Of a stretch of 64,000 nt of DNA, positions 45,451 through 56,814 are shown piece after piece. Positions within the stretch are counted from its first letter, which is position 1. The number at the start of each line of letters is the position of its first letter. The translations under genes were made by a program, and so were the position numbers. The stretch is from Neoscytalidium dimidiatum (Eukaryota > Ascomycota > Dothideomycetes > Botryosphaeriales > Botryosphaeriaceae), in NCBI GenBank assembly GCA_037367355.1, contig CM074698.1:3472001-3536000 (forward strand). The letters run 5' to 3'. Below the pieces are notes generated by a model that saw nothing but the letters and a program-made list of their open reading frames with translations, had not been told where the DNA came from and made no database searches.

Positions 45451-45743
45451 TATTACGCTTCTAATAGAATAGTACTAATAGGTTATCCGGAGATCGTTAG
45501 GTAGCTTTTAGAGTAATTACTTTACGAAGTAAGCTAAGGCTTTTACTAATATAACGGCTACGGCTTTTACTAATATAACGGCTACGACTTTTACTAATAC
45601 TACGGTAACGACTTATTACTTCTAACTACCTATTAGTATATAACTTCGCCTACCTACTACTAACCGTTTGCTCTTTTCTCTTTAGCTTAGAAACTTAGTT
45701 AGCTTATACCTAAATCGAACTTAGATTCTTTAAGGTTCTAATA
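45451..45743 (+). repeat. 3' LTR of element B
   Basis: 293 bp, nearly the same as the 5' copy. The few differences seen are C/T transitions such as GGCCACGG against GGCTACGG. Confidence 0.9.
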
Positions 45744-48587
45744 TATTTAGGCGGGTAAGGGTCTCGTTAATATTAGGGATCGGGTACCGGTTCTTTTCGG
45801 TAATTACGTTAAGAACTTAGTAGTTAATATATATCCTAAGGCCTCTAGAGGGTTTTCTAATAATAAGTATTAGAGTAGATACGTAGGAGGTACTAGGGCG
45901 GATCTAGTCTTTATCTAGGTACTCCTAGATATACTTCTATAATATATCGCTTTCTTAAGAGGATATCGGCTTATAGTTCTTAACGTAGAGAGGTTTAGAT
46001 CTAGATTTAAGGTTAATCTTATGGTCCTCTAGGCGGTAGAGTACGAGCTTATCGGCTTTCTTAATATTCTAGAGGTCCTCTATCTAGTAGTAGGCTTAAG
46101 ATAGCCTAGCGAGCCGGTTCTTTTTTATAAGTTCTCCTTTACCCTTTATAAACTTCTAATAATCTATTTTCTTTACTATAGCTACGATAGTAGCGGCGAA
46201 GACGGCCTCGTTAGAAGCTCTATTTAGAATAAAGCCTTAGTAGTCTTTCTTATAAGTAAGGCGGATAAAGATAGCGGCACTATAGAACTAAATATTAATA
46301 TCTTACTTCGGAGGGTCGGGTAGCGGAAGGCGGTAGTCTATAGCTCTTATTATATATAGCTTACCGTAGGCGAGATATTCGTTTTTAAAATACTCCGCCG
46401 AGTTAAACGTTACTATTCTATCGGCGAAGCTAATACTAGGGTCGTAGTACCGGAGCTAGAAGTCGCCTAAGACGATAGAATACGTACCTATACGCGCGAT
46501 ATAGTAGAGGGCTTATTTCTAGTACTCGTCTATTATAATAGGTACTAGGTAGCCGTAGGTTAACTATTAGGAGAAGAACCCGTCTCTAAGAGTTATACGG
46601 ATTCTTTTTATAAGAGGGAAAGTGCTAAGTTTATTTACGCAAGTAAAAAGTTTATTAACGAGGTTAGCTTAGCTACTATTATTAAGGAGAATACGTATAT
46701 TTATACTATTTATAGTTGCCTTAAGGATTATATAGGATCCTTTTTCTATATAGAAGCGGTTATCTATTATAAAGAAAGAAACTAATACTTTTAACCTCGA
46801 AATAGTAGGTAGGCTTCGCTTACTCGTAGCCCCTTCTATAGTATATTCTAGGGAGCGACTTAGTCCTAGAACTAGAAGTTTTCTAAATCGCTAAGATAGC
46901 TAGGATTCTAAGAGTTAGAGGATTTAGACTTAATATCGATACTACTAAACTTAGCGGGCTTATTCTTTAGTAGGTAGTAGAGGTCGGTAGTATAGTATCT
47001 AGAGCCGCGGTAGCGGTAGTAGCGGCCTTACTAGCTAAGCTAGAGCCTAGCTTAGAAATCTCTAGCGAGGCTCTTAGAGTTAGACTTAGATTTATACTAG
47101 ATATCGGACTATTCTAGGAGCTTAGTTACGGTAGGAGTAAGCGCCGAGTTTAGGTTTAAGCGACGTTTACTATTAGTAGAAGAAGCGGGAGTTATATGGC
47201 TACTATTATTATTATTCGTAGTAGGAGTAGTCTAGGGCTTATCTTTATTACGAGGGTAGTTAATATAGATTTTACCGGAGCGGGCCTCGATACTACGTAG
47301 GGCGTTAAGTATTTTATTAATAGATTCGTACTCGGTAGCTAGGATGCTAAACCTAAGGTTACGGTTAATAGAGAAACGAAGGATCTCTATTTTTTCTTCC
47401 TCGTTAGTACTAGCTAGGTTCTAAAGGGTAGCGATACGGGCGTAAAAGGCGTCGATAGCCTCGTTAGACCTTTACGAGATCCTAGTAAGGTTAATTTATA
47501 CCTTCCTAGCTACGTTATCTATACCGTAAGTCTTTCTAAGCCTTTTTAGGAACTCTTCGGCGGTTATACCTTCTTTAATAGAGAAAGAGCGTATTATACT
47601 AGCGATTTCCGTGCTTAGGCGCTACTAGATATAGCGGACTATAAGGCGGTTATTGCCGCGGAAGTATCTAGACTCGATAGTAAGCTTATCCTTAATATTA
47701 TCGCGGAAGTAAACGAAGTAATCGGGTACGATAGCGGTAAGCTTATCTACGTTACTAGTAAGTATCTTACGAGAGTCTTTAGTAACGTTTTCTTAAGAGT
47801 CGACGGTATCTTTACGCCGGGCGCGGGCGGCGTATTTATCGAGGCGCTAGAAGGCCTAGCGGTTAAGCTCGCGTAGTTAGACGTTTTCGCGGTTTCTTTC
47901 TTTAAGAGAGTAGGTAAGGTTAGTAATCTAGCCTTCTTATTTAACGCCCGTACGCTAGAGGGCGTCTCGTTTCTTACGGAAGTTATTACGCTCTAGGCGA
48001 ATACGAGCGAGGTTCTTTAAAGTAGTATTAAGTTTAGCTATAGTCTCGTAGAGGTAGATAAGAAGCCTAGCGCGGGCGGCGGCGTTAGAGAAACGGTTAC
48101 TAAAGTCCTTAAAGCCGTAGATTTTCGTATTCTTAGAGTACTACTACGGCTTATAGACGGGGGACTACGCTAGATCTACTTTAAGATCGGTAAGAACTCT
48201 AATAGCGGACTTAGATAGAGGGTCCTTAAGTTTAAGTTAAGAAAGGTCGGTATTAGATAGACCTTCGATATCGTCTAGAATAAGGGCGCGGTTCTTACTA
48301 GAGGTACGTTAGCTAGAGGGACCGACGATAGCTACGCGGGGCTATATATCTTCTTTACCGATCGTCGTAAAGCGTCTACGAGTCGTTAGTATAGTTCTTA
48401 GTAGTTAGTCTTAGAGGGTCTAGAACGTCTTAGCTTTTATCGGCGGTAGTCTATACTAAGTAAAGATTTTCTCGGTAGTAAAGGTAATCTAGCCTTTCTA
48501 GTACTAGGTGACTAAGTAAGCTTCGCTAGGTATTACTAGGTCGAGTAGTAGCTAAACTACTATACTAAGGTTTTAGTACTTAGATTA

Positions 48588-48820
48588 TATAAGGTAGCTT
48601 AAACTAAAAGGATAGTATTACTATTAAGAAGAAATCTAAGTATAAAGAGAAAAAGAAGAGAAGGTAATAGAGGGGTAAGTAGGTAGATATACCTAGCTGC
48701 CTCGGCGCTACTATAACTAAGCCTACGGAATAACGTTATTCCGGTTCCTATCTAACCTACGGAGCCGCTAGGTACTTACCCGGCGGCCTAATCTACTGTC
48801 TAAGCCTTAAGGGCCTAACA
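48588..48820 (-). repeat. 5' LTR of element C
   Basis: 233 bp, reverse complement of the family A LTR. Its outer end reads GGGCCTAACA, so it keeps the original TGTTAGGCCC terminus that RIP has changed to TATTAGGCCC in the other copies. Confidence 0.88.
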
Positions 48821-49620
48821 CGCTCTACCGTCTAAAAATACTATCTAGAAATCTAGAATAGCTAGCGTAAATACGAGCTTTAAACGCAGCTAAAAAGCTT
48901 ATCCTAAAAGGAAATTTAGTTTAATTAGAATAGGTCCCCAGCTATTTTAATATACGAGGTAATAAAGAAGTAGATTCCCTAGCTAAATACGCCTATAAAA
49001 TAAACCCGAATAACGAATCGACTAGCTACGTATTCTTTCGAATACTAACGCAAGTAGATTTTATTAATTCGTAGTAAAAAATAGCGAATAAGTAAGCGGA
49101 AATAGCCTCTAAAGAGTCTTATCTAAGGCGGTTTAACTAGAAAATAAAACGAAAGTTAATAGATCTCTCTACTATTAGGCCCTTAAGGCTTAGACAGTAG
49201 ATTAGGCCGCCGGGTAAGTATCTAGCGGCTCCGTAGGTTAGATAGGAACCGGAATAACGTTATTCCGTAGGCTTAGTTATAGTAGCGCCGAGGCAGCTAG
49301 ATATATCTATCTATCTATCTCTCTATTACCTTCTCTTCTTTTTCTCTTTATACTTAGATTTCTTCTTAATAGTAATACTATTCTTTTAGTTTAAGCTGCC
49401 TTATACTACGGAGAGAGAAACTAGCTCCACGTTTTACTAGCTTAAAATAGGATACGGCTACTTTAAGTCCTATTTAAACCGCTTTAGACTAAACCCCTCT
49501 AATTACTACCCGTATAATAATACGGCTAAATAAACCCCTCGGCACCTAATTCTAGACTATAAAAAATATCGACTTAAAAGAGAAGATATATATACTAGTC
49601 TAGAAACGAAAAATCCCTCC
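48821..49620 (+). pseudogene. LINE RNase H and C-terminal zinc-knuckle region
   Basis: After the LTR end at 48820 the frame reads (V)PSYFNIRGNKEVDSLAKYA, the RNase H block found downstream of RT in Tad1-like LINEs. It continues to 49172, is interrupted by the 233-bp solo LTR, and resumes at 49406 with GYGYFKSYLNRFRLNPSNYYP and TPRHLILDYKKY. These are the RIP-altered forms of the C-terminal Cys/His segment (former Cys now Tyr). Confidence 0.78.
49173..49405 (+). repeat. Solo LTR of family A
   Basis: 233 bp from TATTAGGCCC to CCTTATA with no internal region. It is flanked by CTAC on both sides (49169-49172 and 49406-49409). The truncated minus-strand LINE copy at about 21.80 kb shows the unoccupied version of this site (ATAG on its strand), proving insertion followed by LTR-LTR recombination. 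Confidence 0.88.
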
Positions 49621-50019
49621 TTAGACCTCGTTTTTAATACTAAAGAAGAATAGAAAGCTCTTCTAAGCTTTCTATCGATAACTAAAATAGCTACCCGAAA
49701 GTAGCTATTAGAACTTACTTCGACGGAAGCCTAAATACGTACTTTCGAAAAACTAACTTTAGTCTCTCTCTATAAAGAATCGTTATCTCCTATTTTTCTT
49801 AGCGTTATTTTCTACTCCTTCTACTCTCCTACTTACTTTCTTATTTCTTTCTAAAAAAGCACCGGCTTAGCCCCTACTATTTCTAGACTCCTTCCCGAAG
49901 AAAACCCGAATTAAACCCCGGTCGAAATACCGGACTAGATACGTTAGTAGACTAGCCGTCTTTTATAAGCTTAGCTTATATAAGGACGTTAAACGAATAA
50001 ATAAATAAATAAATAAATA

Positions 50020-50932
50020 TAAGCCTAGAATATTCTATATTTCTTATACGTACTTACTACTAGATATATCTACTATAATAGCTAATACTATTAATACTTC
50101 TTAAAGTAAGAGAATACTTTTTATTTTTTAATTAAATCGCTTTCTTTTCTATAAGAATAATAGTTAAAGTATAATAATAGAGTTTCTACTACTAGACTTT
50201 AGAGTCGCCTAGTAGGTTTAGATTTATCGAAGAATTTATCTTAAAGATAAGAAAAGAGAAGTAACGATAAAATAAAAAGTTACGTAATATAAGAGTTTAG
50301 TAGGCCTTATTATCTCTAAGTTAATATAGTATTAAATTAGAACTTTAAGTTTAACTACGAGGATTAAAATACTATCTAGTAAGCGTATCTATATACTATA
50401 GAAGAGCTATAATAATCTAGATTAATACTACTAGATTAATAATATTAAATTAAGGAACTTAGATTAGATTAATTTAAGTAGGTTATATAACTACTATATA
50501 ACGCGGGCGGTAGTTATTACCTATTAGTATTTTTATACGCGCTACTATTTTATACTTCTAATCTTTCTATATAGAACTAAAAAGCGTAGCTCTACTAGGC
50601 GTAGAGTCTTTAAGGCTCTACGGCTTATTTTTCTATATAGGCTCGCGGCTTTTATAGCTATAAAGCCCGTATATTCTAGGGTTCGTAATAGATAGCTAGA
50701 GACTAATATAGAAAGAAGACTATCGACGTATTATTAGCGGAATCCTAGTAGCTAAGCGGAGAATAAAATCTTAACTAAAGCTAGTCTATTAAAACCTTCT
50801 TTCTATTAAATTATTTATTTATAAATATAAGCTCTTTATTCCTCTATTAACTTTCTATCTACTATATAGTTTTTATAAAGAGTATATTAGTTTAGCTAGC
50901 TATCTATTATAAGCTTATCTTCTATATAGATA

Positions 50933-50964
<32 letters not shown>

Positions 50965-51230
50965 ATAGATATTTATTCTACTATTAATATTATAGAAGCT
51001 ATTACTATACTAGCGTTATAGCCGTTATTTTACTATTATTATTTATTTATTTTATTTTAATCTAACTAGTAACCTTACTTATTTACTAGCGTATACTATA
51101 TATATATAACTATTTTTATTTAGTGTTTTTTTACTAGTATACTAATTTATTTATTCTACTTATTATTACTGCTTTATATAGCACCCTATTATCTACCTAG
51201 TTTAATAGAGGCCGATATTCTCTAAAATGC
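50020..51230. other. AT-rich RIP-mutated remnant
   Basis: This stretch has no recognisable element and almost no CA or TG. A second AAAT tract at about 50934-50966 may be the tail of another LINE remnant lying to its left. Normal composition returns near 51230. Confidence 0.6.
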
Positions 51231-53946
51231 CCGTCTGATGACTCTATCTTTTAGGATAGGTCTCGGAAGTTAACGGTCAGCCTTGCGGTACAATAAGCCA
51301 GCTCGCGATTATCCCCTCCCCCACCTCGCCCTTTCTCTTTTTCTTTTCTTTTTTTCTTTCTGCTTATTCCGATCAAGTTCAGCTCCGTATGCTCTTACGA
51401 CAAACGCTCGCTAGCAATCTGTAGTGTTCGCTTTTCCATAAACCGTGTGAGAAGTTCATCTATGTAGGCTCGGTGCTATACTAAAATTATAATAATATAT
51501 GCTTACTCTTGTGGTGCTTTCCGGTCGAAATCGCACAATCTTAGCGGTAGCCTTCTTCCAATGAGAGTCGTGCATATGAAACCGAGGTATGGAGGCTCCG
51601 TAAATCGGGATACTGAATCGGCAATTGCAGCGATCATTATCGGTTGGATCCACTTTCACCGCACGGACGTAGGTGCTGCCGTGCTGGGCTTCAGCCTTGT
51701 TTGTACAGTGAAATAAAGTGGTGATGCGATAGCCAAGATAACGCCAATTAAAAGAAGACCGATTATGATGCTCCAGCTGCGGGGATTCCTGCAGTAGCAA
51801 CCTTTGACGCTAGACCAGGTGGATGTCCGTGTCGGACCGGGCGCAGACTTCCTACCCGCCGTTGGGGATATTCTTGCCGGAGATGGGCATGGAGCATTTT
51901 CCTCATCGGTATGGGCAGATGCACAGCATCTACTGCTAGTGCTGATGTGGCGGGAGGGCTGGTTGGATTCTGTCCTTATGGCATTCGGAGATCCGCGCCC
52001 GCTGTGGTTGAGATTGAAGATTATAAAATTGTTTTCGTGATTCCTGCAGTAAATTTAAGCCCAAAATCCCGAACTGAACTACGAGAATCGACTGGCAGTT
52101 ATACCTGCTGTGGTCATTTGTGCCGTTGATCTGCGTTGAAGAGCCATGAGTCTGGTTCCCGGTATATTGCCTCTGATCCTGCATCGACCTGGCCGAACTA
52201 TGCGTACTAGGTTCGTACATGTTGCGTAGCACAGACAACTGATAGGGGTATATAGCATCAGACAAGGCTGAGATAGGGCGAATTGGGACCACTCTCCATT
52301 ATGCACGAGCGGCATGGAGGCAAATATGTAGGGTACGGGAGTCCACACCCACTCGCGCCCTGTGGCGGCGGCAGTGCGAAAGGCGCATAATCAGCCTTGG
52401 CCTTTGTACAGCATAGCGAACCGTAGCCAATCGACCTAGCGCTACATTGCTTCCACAGGCAACAAAAGGAATGGCGGCGAGAACACTTTTGCGGACTCCA
52501 TCGCTTCCATGAATAGAAAGACTTACTCACAGTCCCGAGCCATTTGATAGAGCTCTCCATTAATCTAGCATGTATCTTGCGTTCTGGAAGAGTAGATGAA
52601 CGAATGACCTAGGCTGCGAAGGTAAAGTCGCCAGCTTCTCTACTCGCTGTAACAGCTCTATTAAGGGCGCATTAGGGAAAACGGACAGTGATATCTTGGT
52701 CTCGTGCGTTGTTTTCCGTGGATTGCTTCATGGTGGGGTTAAGTACCAGTATATACGCAAGGCTGAAAATTCCATCAAGGCTTCGGCGGCGAGGGAGGAG
52801 GCACTGGCAGGATCATCCACATGACTGGGCTGCAGGTCAATTCGCAGCTTAATTTTCGCTTTGTCTAAGGAAGATTGCGATGCAACATCTGAATGTGACG
52901 GTTCTGCATGATGAGCGATGGCGGCTAGTGTGTAGTGTTATGAGCACATGAGGCTTAGTTCGATTACTCGCTGCAGTGAAGAATGATCGGCGGGATTCTC
53001 AGATCACCGGGTCACGATAGAGCTTGTATATTCATCAGGATCCATGTTTGACTCTGCCAGAAAGCTGCTTTATTTCACAACAGTTGGAATCATCCTTTCC
53101 AACTTTTCTGCTTTCCAATCGCATGCGGCAATCTGGATAACCTGGTCAAACATTTTCTTCCACCAGCTGCTCATTCTTCTACACCGGCAAAGTCGTTGAT
53201 TCTAAGAAGAAGAGGATGAACATTGAAACATTTCAAGTGGATTCTGTAGCTGAGATAATATTTATTGGAAAAATATCTGTGATGAGTGGCTGAGTGCAAA
53301 GACGGCTGATAGGAGCCAGCTGAACGCCATTAAATTTACAGATCATGATGTTTCCGGCCCGTCATACAGCTTCCTGGTGCTGCATTGCAAGAGCACTATC
53401 CGGCATATAGATCATACTTTCCTTCTTAATACCATCTGACTCTTTTGTCTGATTTCGAGAAACCATCTGCTCGAATTCCATACCTTCGACTGGTTCCACT
53501 TGCACACTATTCGGAACAGTTTTGCTCAGACTCGGTAGCTGCAGCACTAGTCTGTTTGCCTACTCTTTCCCTCCTACCCTCACGAGCGCTGGTATTAATC
53601 GAAATTTGACGACAGGCATCCGTCTCTTCTGAATATTCTCAGGATACTGAGTGTCTCCCTCGGAGCCACTCTGTCCACCACCCTGTCTTGAATGCTGTAT
53701 GGACTTGGATGCAGATGTGTTATCCACCAGTTTTTTTTTTTTTTTTTCACTGTGAAGTGAGACGCAATGATACGGGGTCTTCCTCCGAAGGGCAAGGCTG
53801 TTCAGTGACTTGGCGATGAGGCATATAACACGGCAATCTGTTGCGCTAGCTGGGAATCTCGTAGGCATATATTTCCTCTTGCTAGCAACACAGCCTTCCG
53901 TTGACTTCTTCGGCTGTCGGCTACACGCAAACGGTAGGTCTTCAAG
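51231..53946. other. Intergenic, no recognisable gene
   Basis: Dinucleotide use is normal again. Short frames on the minus strand (for example 51456-51800 and 52258-52560) have ATG starts but no domain I recognise, and splice joins between them are not convincing. A T-run lies at about 53730-53749. This may be relic DNA beside the transposon block. Confidence 0.4.
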
Positions 53947-55114
53947 ATGGCTGTGCTATTGCAAAAGACGACCCACACAGTTCCGGCAAGCTTCCCGCAC
54001 GACGCGGCCACCGTTGTCTTACCCAACGCCAACCTTGAGCTAGTGGTAGAAGAATACGTGATTTCGGATGCGCCATTGAACGCTCTTACGCTCTTATTCA
54101 CACACGGCATTTTATTTAACAGAAATCCCTGGAAAGTCATCATTGGTGCGCTTCTGGTAAAGCCCAGATTTTACCGTATCAAACGCGTGTTGTCGTTCGA
54201 CGCTGTGAATCAGGTAGATAGTGCCGTGATCAATGCGGGCAGACTTGTAAAAGATCACAGGTGAGCAGTGACTTCTTCAGCAGGATTTCGCAGTGCTGAT
54301 TAGATATGGAGTGTCTTGGCCCGGTAGCGTGCGGGACGTACTCAAGGTTTTGGAGCATTTCGGAGTGGAATCCCCTGTTGTCGGCATTGGTCATTCAATT
54401 GGAGGGGGTATTCTTGTGAGTTAACATGGGCTCATTGTGTGAATCTCGTACATTCATCAGTTGCAGGGCACTAGCAGCCATGATGGCCCCGTCTGCCTTC
54501 ATAGCAACAATATTCGTTGGGCCGATTCTATTCCAGTTTTACGGCAGAGTAGAGAACCGGTAGCTGCCCAAGTTTTGACGATAAATGATCAATGGAGGAC
54601 GTACGATGATGCGCGGGCGGAATTCCTGGCTAGCCGTGCTATGACGAGTTGGCATCCTGCTCAGCTGCAAAAGATCATCGTGAGTATAACCGTCGAAATA
54701 CTTTGGAAGACGTTGATACATACCTTTGCCAGGAGATGTCATTGTATCAGGTGAGACTTGGTGAAAAACGAGCATTGGGCGCGGAAGACCACGAAGGAGC
54801 AGAAGGCTGTAAGCAAACCAACGAATCGAGGGTTATGTAATCAAAGAATAACGATTGTGTTTTAGGCCACGTACTTAGCCAAGCTTGATCGTGCCCCTGT
54901 GGACATGCTGGCGGCATCGTCTCAGCGCCATGGCTTTCTTATTGGAGAAAGCAGCACAGTCGAGTTAGCTTTTCTTTGCCTGGAACAACCCCAGTACTGT
55001 AAAAGGCTGACAGATGCTAATCCCTCAGCGATGCTGGCGCTCGTGCTAAAGTCGAGCAAATTTCACTCCAAAATGGATGGAAGAAAACACTTTCGGGGTT
55101 GGGGCATCTTGTAG
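53947..55114 (+). pseudogene. Decayed alpha/beta hydrolase gene (AKT2/Lpx1-like)
   Basis: The frame opens MAVLLQKTTHTVPASF at 53947. A 43-bp intron (54261-54303) joins it to RYGVSWPGSVRDVLKVLEHF and the nucleophile elbow GIGHSIGGG (Ser near 54392). A second intron ends at 54466. The next block (MAPSAFIATIFVGPILFQF, 54486 on) lies one base out of frame, and the frame returns to REPVAAQVLTIND near 54555. A final exon from about 54866 reads ATYLAKLDRAPVDMLAASSQRHGFLIGESSTVEL and ends at 55114. Family members are serine hydrolases, some peroxisomal and acting in secondary-metabolite pathways. The paired frameshifts suggest a pseudogene. Assembly error is the alternative. Confidence 0.62.
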
Positions 55115-56814
55115 GTAGCTTATTCCAAGCTCCAGGATTCAGGTGCATGCCGAGCCGATTTAGATCCCTATGACCCATCCACATCTTGTCGTGAGTGAGA
55201 TTGACAGAATTCTGGCGGCAATACCCCGGTCATTCGAAATTACGAAGCTTTGAGAGCAAATGAGACAACGAGCCATGACTACGTCAAAGCGGAGGGATTA
55301 ATCGTACGGATAAGAGCCTAGAGGCCACGCATGGCGCAAAGAGGGGTCGGATCGGCCCGGAGAGATGGCGGATCGCGGGACTAGCCAGTTGAATGGGTGC
55401 GTCGAATAGAGCCCTTGACACAGACCGCGGAAATGCTGCATCGGGATGAACCAGGACGCAAGCGAATAAGCATGCTTGGACTTGAACTTTTCTGGTGATG
55501 GCCTTTCTAAAAATGAAGAGGTAGGATGAGGTATCTTCATCAACGATTTTTTTTTTTTTTTTTTTGGAAGGCACCATAGCGATGGTGTGTATACCATTGC
55601 GTGAGCAAGACGTAGAATCATGTGGGGGTTGCTTTTTCATTGCAACGTCAGGTCATGTTCTCGTGGCTGGATCAGAGCAGCCGCGGACGTGAAAAACTAA
55701 GTGAATGATGAAGCAGAGCAAAATCCATGAGTTTACTTTTTCATGAGCTTCCTGGCCCCAGACGATAGCCAAGGTCGCACGTCGCAAGTGTTCAACTGCA
55801 CTTCCGGCGAAACTCCTTGGATTTACAGCACGACCGCGTCGCGTGTGCATCGAACCTTCCACGACGCATGCTGGCCGGGTAAGTGTGGAGCTTCGCAAAG
55901 GCGGCATAAGGCTGCGCACAGTATAAAAGCCACCAAACCCCCGGCCGCAAGGTTCTCCAATGGGTGACACATCGACGCGCTTCCAGACGCAAGATGGTGA
56001 ATCAGCAGTCAGCAAAAGTAAGCAGTGACTAGATGGCTAGCGGCGGGCCGGAGAAGGCGCGATGATGGTCGCCGATTTCTACCGTAAAGCGGCTCATTCG
56101 GCAAGATCTGGAAAGCGAAGTGCGGGAGGACTCGTAGGGCAAGGAGCTTGGGCCAGCGGTTGCGGAATCGGCATCTTCGGCATCTTCGGCGCGCGCTGGC
56201 TGACCATCGCGAGATATCGGGAAGATGGCAGAAATCAATATCGGACGGCGCAGCGCCACCAGGAACTGATATTCTGGAGTCTGAGGAAAAGGAGAGGACG
56301 GGACGAGCGCATTTTGCGACGCTGGAGGTCGTGCAGGGCGCGCAAGGCGTGAAGAAAGTGGGGAACGAGGGGATAACGAGGTCGCCGGAGATAGCGTGCG
56401 CGCGATCTGAGACGGACGGCAGACCCTGCTGGACGGCGAGGAGAGAGTTCCGCGCCTGACGTGGTGTGATATAATGCCCGCAGCGAGAGCGGTCAAAGCT
56501 CGGACAGCCCCGAGATTTGTGCGTCACCAACTGCCGTCTGGTCTTGTGCATTTGAAAACGCTGCTGCGTCGAGGCCTCTCCAGCGGTCGACGTCATCCAT
56601 ACTTATTAACGAACTCATCCTGCCTCCTCCCCCGACTCTTTTATTCCATCCATCTCCGCCTTCACACAACACCGTCCGCAATCACTCGTCTCACTCCTCG
56701 AGCTGCGCAAGTCGCCTCACTGTAGCGCCGCCAACAATCCCCCGCGCCCGATTCAATTCCTCAGATACCCTGTTCTCTTTCCGTCCTTAGAGCGTCGTCG
56801 CTCCAGTCGTCACC
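55115..56814. other. Intergenic, rcf2 promoter at its right end
   Basis: A T-run lies at about 55546-55565. Longer frames at 56.0-56.6 kb on the minus strand show no domain and look like composition effects. The last 250 bp are pyrimidine-rich (CCTCCTCCCCCGACTCTTTT at about 56622-56641), as is common in fungal housekeeping promoters. Confidence 0.5.

Larger units (their letters stand above)
39732..45743 (+). mobile_element. Ty3/gypsy element B, RIP-mutated, nested in element C
   Basis: The element is 6012 bp with 293-bp LTRs and the 5-bp target duplication TATTT (39727-39731 and 45744-45748). The uninterrupted target is seen in element A at about 35275, which confirms the insertion. Gag lies at about 40.2-41.5 kb, with a former zinc knuckle near 41365-41410 (YFYYKKPDYIAAYYPDK). 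RT is at 42640-43000 ([32 protein letters not shown]) and RNase H at about 43.4-43.8 kb. Integrase is at 43.95-44.9 kb (YDFIVRLL, SIISDREP). A polypurine tract precedes the 3' LTR at 45437-45450. Stops at former CAG, CAA and TGG codons are frequent. Confidence 0.9.
38292..48820 (-). mobile_element. Element C: inverted, truncated copy of family A, interrupted by element B
   Basis: From 38292 to 39731 the sequence is the reverse complement of element A at about 35280-36690. After the element B insertion it resumes at 45749 and continues through RT, protease and gag to an LTR at 48588-48820. The 3' end of C (the integrase C-terminal part and 3' LTR, equivalent to 36.7-38.3 kb of A) is missing on the left, where the 3' LTR of A takes its place. 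C is RIP-mutated. With A it forms large inverted repeats around a 1.6 kb centre. Confidence 0.85.
22450..50019 (+). mobile_element. Tad1-like non-LTR retrotransposon (LINE), RIP-mutated and repeatedly interrupted
   Basis: Segments at about 22450-23071, 29612-32200, 48821-49172 and 49406-50019 read as one LINE on the plus strand. In order they hold ORF1 with zinc knuckles, an APE-type endonuclease, the start of a reverse transcriptase, an RNase H domain, a C-terminal cysteine/histidine region and an (AAAT)n tail at 49996-50019. The inserts are the intact chromovirus (23072-29611), the A-B-C gypsy complex (32201-48820) and a solo LTR (49173-49405). The core of the reverse transcriptase is missing between 32200 and 48821. 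The domain order matches the Tad1 clade of fungi. Confidence 0.82.
20521..51230. repeat. RIP-mutated transposon block
   Basis: Between these approximate edges nearly every 60-base stretch lacks CA and TG dinucleotides, while TA is abundant and CG is preserved. That is the pattern left by repeat-induced point mutation acting on CpA. All reading frames carry TAG/TAA stops at former CAG, CAA and TGG codons. The only exceptions are the intact LTR element at 23072-29611 and small patches (for example about 35525-35560 and 35925-35960). The edges are abrupt: normal dinucleotide use returns within about 100 bp on both sides. Confidence 0.93.

Noticed and set aside
38292..48820. A single 16 kb giant element spanning 32-49 kb
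   Set aside because: Internal LTR termini, opposite orientations and the TATTT duplication show three nested elements instead.
51456..52560. Minus-strand frames that might be exons of one gene
   Set aside because: A GTGAGT donor follows one possible start, but no consistent splicing model or domain was found; probably non-coding or relic DNA.
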